DNA of 64,000 nt from Nitrospirillum iridis. GTDB lineage: Bacteria > Pseudomonadota > Alphaproteobacteria > Azospirillales > Azospirillaceae. Location of the stretch: positions 1 to 64,000 of the forward strand of contig NZ_JACIIZ010000020.1 in NCBI RefSeq assembly GCF_014205765.1, written 5' to 3'. The translations under genes and the position numbers were made by a program. Under the pieces are notes generated by a model. The model did not search any database. It saw only the letters and a program-made list of their open reading frames with translations, and was not told where the DNA came from. Below, piece by piece: positions 61,982 to 64,000 of this stretch (the first letter of the stretch is position 1; every line of letters begins with the position of its first letter).

Positions 61982-63379
61982 TCAGTTCAATTCTATGCGG
62001 TCCATGCGGGCGAGATCGCCGTAGGAGGAGACGATGACCCGGTCGCCCGCCGACAGGCCGTCGCGCACCTCGATCATCTGGGCGTTGCGCCGGCCCAGGT
62101 GCACGCGCCGCTTCTCGGCATAGGTGCCGCCCGGCTGCACCACGAAGATCCAGTCGCCGCCGGTATCCTGATAGAAGCCGCCGTTGGGGATCAGCAGCGC
62201 CGTGGCCGCCGCCCCCAGCTTCAGCCGCATCTGCAGGGTCTGGCCGCTGCGGATATCCTGCGGCGCGGCGCCCAGGAATTCCAGATCCACCTGGAACTGG
62301 CCATCATGGACCTGTGGGTAGATCTTGGCGACCTTCAGCTTGTACTCGCCCGAACCGATGGCGGCATCCGCCGTCTGGCCCAGTTCCAGGCGCGGCAGAT
62401 AGAACTCGTCCATCTGGGCCTGGACCTTGAAGCCATCGTTGCGGTCGATGCGGCCCAGTCGCTCGCCCTTCTGCTTGGTCTGGCCGATCTCCACGTCCAG
62501 CGTGGTCAACTGTCCATCCACCGGCGATCGGACGACCAGGCTGTCCAGGTTCTTGCGCGCCATGCTCAGGTTCTCCTCCATCTTGCGGGTGGAGTCCTGC
62601 AACTCGGTGTACTGGCGGGCGCGCATCTGGTCGGTGGTGCGCATGGTCTCCAGCGTCAGCTCCCGCCGCCGCTCATACCACTTGATCTGGTCCTTGATGA
62701 TGTCGATGTCGCGCTGCGAGGACGCGCCGGTCTTGATCAGCGCGGTCTTGCGCTCCAGGTCCTTCGACAGCCACGACACGTTGTAGTCGCATTCCGCCAG
62801 TTCGCGCTGGTTGCTGAGGCGGTTGGTCTCCAGCTGCAATTCGGTGTCGTGCAGGCGGTTGATCTGTTCCATCACCTGCGCCTCGCGCGAGATGATGTCC
62901 AATTGCAGCTGGGTGTTGGACAGTTCCACCAAGGGCTGGCCGGCGGTCACCTTCTGGCCCACCTCCACCAGCTTCTTCTCCACCCGGCCGCCCTCGATGC
63001 TGTCGAGGTAGACGCTGTTCAGCGGTTCCACCGCGCCGCGCACGGGAATGAAATCCTCAAACGTCCCTTCGGCCACCTTGGCCACGGTCAGGCGGGATTC
63101 CGCCACCCGCACCGTCTGCCCCCCTTGCGTCTGGGTCAGGACCAGGGCGGCGCCGGCAACGGCGACCAGGGCCACGCCCGCCGCCCACACACGCCTGTCC
63201 GTGCGCGCCCGGTGCACCAGGCCCCTCCAGCCCGTGGGCTTCTCCACCCGGCGGTCCATACCGGCCCCCATGGCGCCCGTGCCCAGGCCGCCGGCACCCG
63301 GGGACACCGGCGTCTTGACGACGTGCATGCCACCCGGGGCGACGGCACCGTCAACGCTGGGGGAACCCGGCGCGGCCAT
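61982..63379 (-). CDS. HlyD/MacA-type periplasmic adaptor protein
   Basis: A 465-residue membrane-fusion protein. The basic cytoplasmic N-terminus is followed by one transmembrane helix (AAGVALVAVAGAALVLTQ) and a barrel-sandwich half (VRGAVEPLNSVYLDSIEGGRV). A long coiled-coil hairpin runs over about residues 160-270 (MEQINRLHDTELQLETNRL and similar heptads). The second lipoyl half (LDSLVVRSPVDGQLTTLDVEIGQ) and beta-barrel/MP domains follow. It should bridge the ABC transporter to an outer-membrane TolC-like channel; none is encoded here. The ATG overlaps the TGA of the upstream 66-aa peptide. Confidence 0.93.
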   Translation of the reverse strand: MAAPGSPSVDGAVAPGGMHVVKTPVSPGAGGLGTGAMGAGMDRRVEKPTGWRGLVHRARTDRRVWAAGVALVAVAGAALVLTQTQGGQTVRVAESRLTVAKVAEGTFEDFIPVRGAVEPLNSVYLDSIEGGRVEKKLVEVGQKVTAGQPLVELSNTQLQLDIISREAQVMEQINRLHDTELQLETNRLSNQRELAECDYNVSWLSKDLERKTALIKTGASSQRDIDIIKDQIKWYERRRELTLETMRTTDQMRARQYTELQDSTRKMEENLSMARKNLDSLVVRSPVDGQLTTLDVEIGQTKQKGERLGRIDRNDGFKVQAQMDEFYLPRLELGQTADAAIGSGEYKLKVAKIYPQVHDGQFQVDLEFLGAAPQDIRSGQTLQMRLKLGAAATALLIPNGGFYQDTGGDWIFVVQPGGTYAEKRRVHLGRRNAQMIEVRDGLSAGDRVIVSSYGDLARMDRIELN

Positions 63380-63579
63380 CACGCCAGCCCTCCCAGGCAG
63401 CGGATGGCGACCACCAGCACGGCGGCGACCAGCCACAGGTCCGGATTGACCGAGACCAGCGCATCCTCGATCCGCTCGATCCAGGGACGGCCTATCAGGG
63501 GACGCCCGATCAGGGGGCGGCTGCCGCCGTCGTCTTGCATGCCTGTCAGAACGTCATTCCGGACCATCGTGAACCCCAT
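63379..63579 (-). CDS. 66-residue membrane peptide coupled to the adaptor gene
   Basis: The ATG at 63579 follows AAAAAGGGAA, and the TGA at 63381-63379 overlaps the adaptor ATG (ATGA), so expression is coupled. The product has a polar N-terminus, a short tandem repeat (RPLIGRPLIGRPWI) and a C-terminal hydrophobic segment (DLWLVAAVLVVAIRCLGGLA) able to span the membrane. It is the first ORF after the sigma-54 promoter. It could be a small subunit or regulator of the exporter, or its substrate peptide. No family is recognised. Confidence 0.6.
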   Translation of the reverse strand: MGFTMVRNDVLTGMQDDGGSRPLIGRPLIGRPWIERIEDALVSVNPDLWLVAAVLVVAIRCLGGLA

Positions 63580-63660
63580 TTCCCTTTTTCTCACGCGGGG
63601 GGGCGCCGGAAGGGCGGCCCCGCCGGCGTCTTCCCGAATGAACGCCGCGACGTACCATTG

Positions 63661-63675
63661 GCAAGGGGTGTGCCA
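63661..63675 (-). promoter_or_regulatory. Sigma-54 (RpoN) promoter of the exporter operon
   Basis: The minus strand reads TGGCACACCCCTTGC, a full match to the -24/-12 consensus TGGCAC-N5-TTGC with correct spacing. The predicted start is near 63650, about 70 nt before the first ATG. The AT-rich stretch directly upstream and the dyads about 80-105 bp upstream fit activator looping. Confidence 0.85.
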
Positions 63676-63720
63676 GAACCATATATTATTGTTTTTCAAA
63701 TACTTGCTTGAGATTCCCGT

Positions 63721-63755
63721 GCGTCCGTTTGCGAACAGTGTCCGGATGCGGACAC
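63721..63755. promoter_or_regulatory. Tandem upstream activator sites (GTCCG-N4-CGGAC dyads)
   Basis: Site 1 (63738-63755) is GTGTCCG-GATG-CGGACAC, a perfect 7-bp inverted repeat. Site 2 (63721-63738), GCGTCCG-TTTG-CGAACAG, keeps the same pattern with one or two mismatches. The centres are 17 bp apart and lie roughly 80 to 97 bp upstream of the predicted sigma-54 start, the usual position for an NtrC-family activator. Confidence 0.7.
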
Positions 63756-63809
63756 CTGCCCGCTGCCGAATCCGGACTCCGGCGCCGATGTGTGCGGCGG
63801 GATATCGCC

Positions 63810-63823
63810 TTGACCTGGATCAA
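63810..63823 (+). promoter_or_regulatory. FixK/FNR-type box
   Basis: TTGACCTGGATCAA matches the alphaproteobacterial FixK/FNR consensus TTGAY-N4-RTCAA in all fixed positions. It is centred about 66 bp before the ATG at 63883, which allows activation from the -41 position with a 25-nt leader. It suggests oxygen-responsive expression of the rightward gene. Confidence 0.65.
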
Positions 63824-63882
63824 CGCCCCTTGGCCGCCAGGGGAGGAAAAGAGGCGCATTGCTGCTTCCGAGGTTTTCCTCC

Positions 63883-64000
63883 ATGCCCGCCCTTTCCCCC
63901 TCCGCCCCGTCCGCCACCGCGCCATTCCCCGTGGCCCCCAACCGGACGGATGGCGTCCTGAACCTGGCCGGACTGCGCGCCACCCCGCCGGCACAAGAGC
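63883..64000 (+). CDS. Start of an unknown gene running off the right edge
   Basis: The frame from ATG 63883 is open to the window end (39 residues visible). It begins with a Pro/Ser/Ala-rich stretch and continues VLNLAGLRATPPAQE. Only the N-terminus is present, so no function is assigned. It has an upstream FixK/FNR-type box, and TTTTCCTCC immediately before its ATG is the complement of GGAGGAAAA 24 nt further up, so the mRNA start may be structured. No strong conventional ribosome-binding site is seen apart from GAGG about 11 nt upstream. Confidence 0.45.
   Translation, partial: MPALSPSAPSATAPFPVAPNRTDGVLNLAGLRATPPAQE

Larger units (their letters stand above)
63580..63882. other. Divergent control region of the exporter operon and the right-edge gene
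   Basis: No gene is seen. In order it contains the leader of the exporter, a sigma-54 promoter (63661-63675, minus), an AT-rich linker (63680-63710), tandem activator-type dyads (63721-63755), a FixK/FNR-type box (63810-63823) and an inverted repeat (63842-63882) touching the ATG of a rightward gene. Confidence 0.7.

Overview
The window is a GC-rich chromosomal segment. The conserved gene pairs and pathways (hisZ-purA, aminotransferase-hom-glpX-recJ, ornithine decarboxylase with homospermidine synthase, class I PHA synthase, glnE, many helix-rich orphans) point to an alphaproteobacterium. My best guess is the Azospirillaceae (Azospirillum, Nitrospirillum or Niveispirillum type); this is inference from gene content, not a search. 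Coding density is high. There is no rRNA, CRISPR array or prophage block.

Layout. 1-180: the end of an IS630-family insertion sequence abuts tRNA-Glu(UUC). 302-8795, all minus strand: an unknown helical protein, recJ, glpX, hom, a class I/II aminotransferase and a lipoprotein. 9005-11506: a PHA synthase with a long Lys/Ala/Pro-rich N-terminal extension. 11622-12314: a small accessory island with an antitoxin-like ORF and a PARP/ART-like toxin whose 3' end looks lost. It is followed by a CGNR zinc-finger regulator that is divergent from a lipocalin-like exported protein, with two inverted operator copies between them. 13584-19386: a polyprenyl-phosphate glycosyl-1-phosphate transferase, a polyamine module (structured leader, ODC, homospermidine synthase) and a phospholipase C-type phosphoesterase. 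19581-24057: hisZ, purA, aroA and a dual-specificity phosphatase. 24236-26160: a PadR regulator with two paralogous membrane-anchored proteins. 26175-37679: a JmjC-type oxygenase, a YhdP/AsmA-like giant protein, glnE, bcp, a ParA-like ATPase, the Sua5-type tRNA threonylcarbamoylation enzyme and a DinB-fold protein. 37679-45374: an FAD-linked dehydrogenase, an HWE/HisKA_2 kinase, an SLT transglycosylase, a DmdC-like acyl-CoA dehydrogenase and an alpha/beta hydrolase-cupin fusion. 45393-49354: a sulfonate-type ABC importer, divergent from a short Cys-rich peptide and two orphans. 49501-51156: a 1-Cys peroxiredoxin and a threonine dehydratase-like enzyme.

The most striking unit is 51249-63755. 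It is one minus-strand operon with a 66-residue membrane peptide translationally coupled to a HlyD-type adaptor, a MacB/LolD-type ATPase, and four tandem paralogous FtsX/MacB permeases of about 815 residues each. Its upstream region holds a textbook sigma-54 promoter (TGGCAC-N5-TTGC) and, about 100 bp upstream of the expected start, two tandem copies of a GTCCG-N4-CGGAC type dyad. This is the arrangement expected for control by an NtrC-family activator. The regulator is not in this window and the exported substrate is unknown. A divergent gene with a FixK/FNR-type box begins at the right edge.

Functions named here rest on recognisable family motifs. Starts were chosen from ribosome-binding sites and family length where possible, and are flagged when uncertain.
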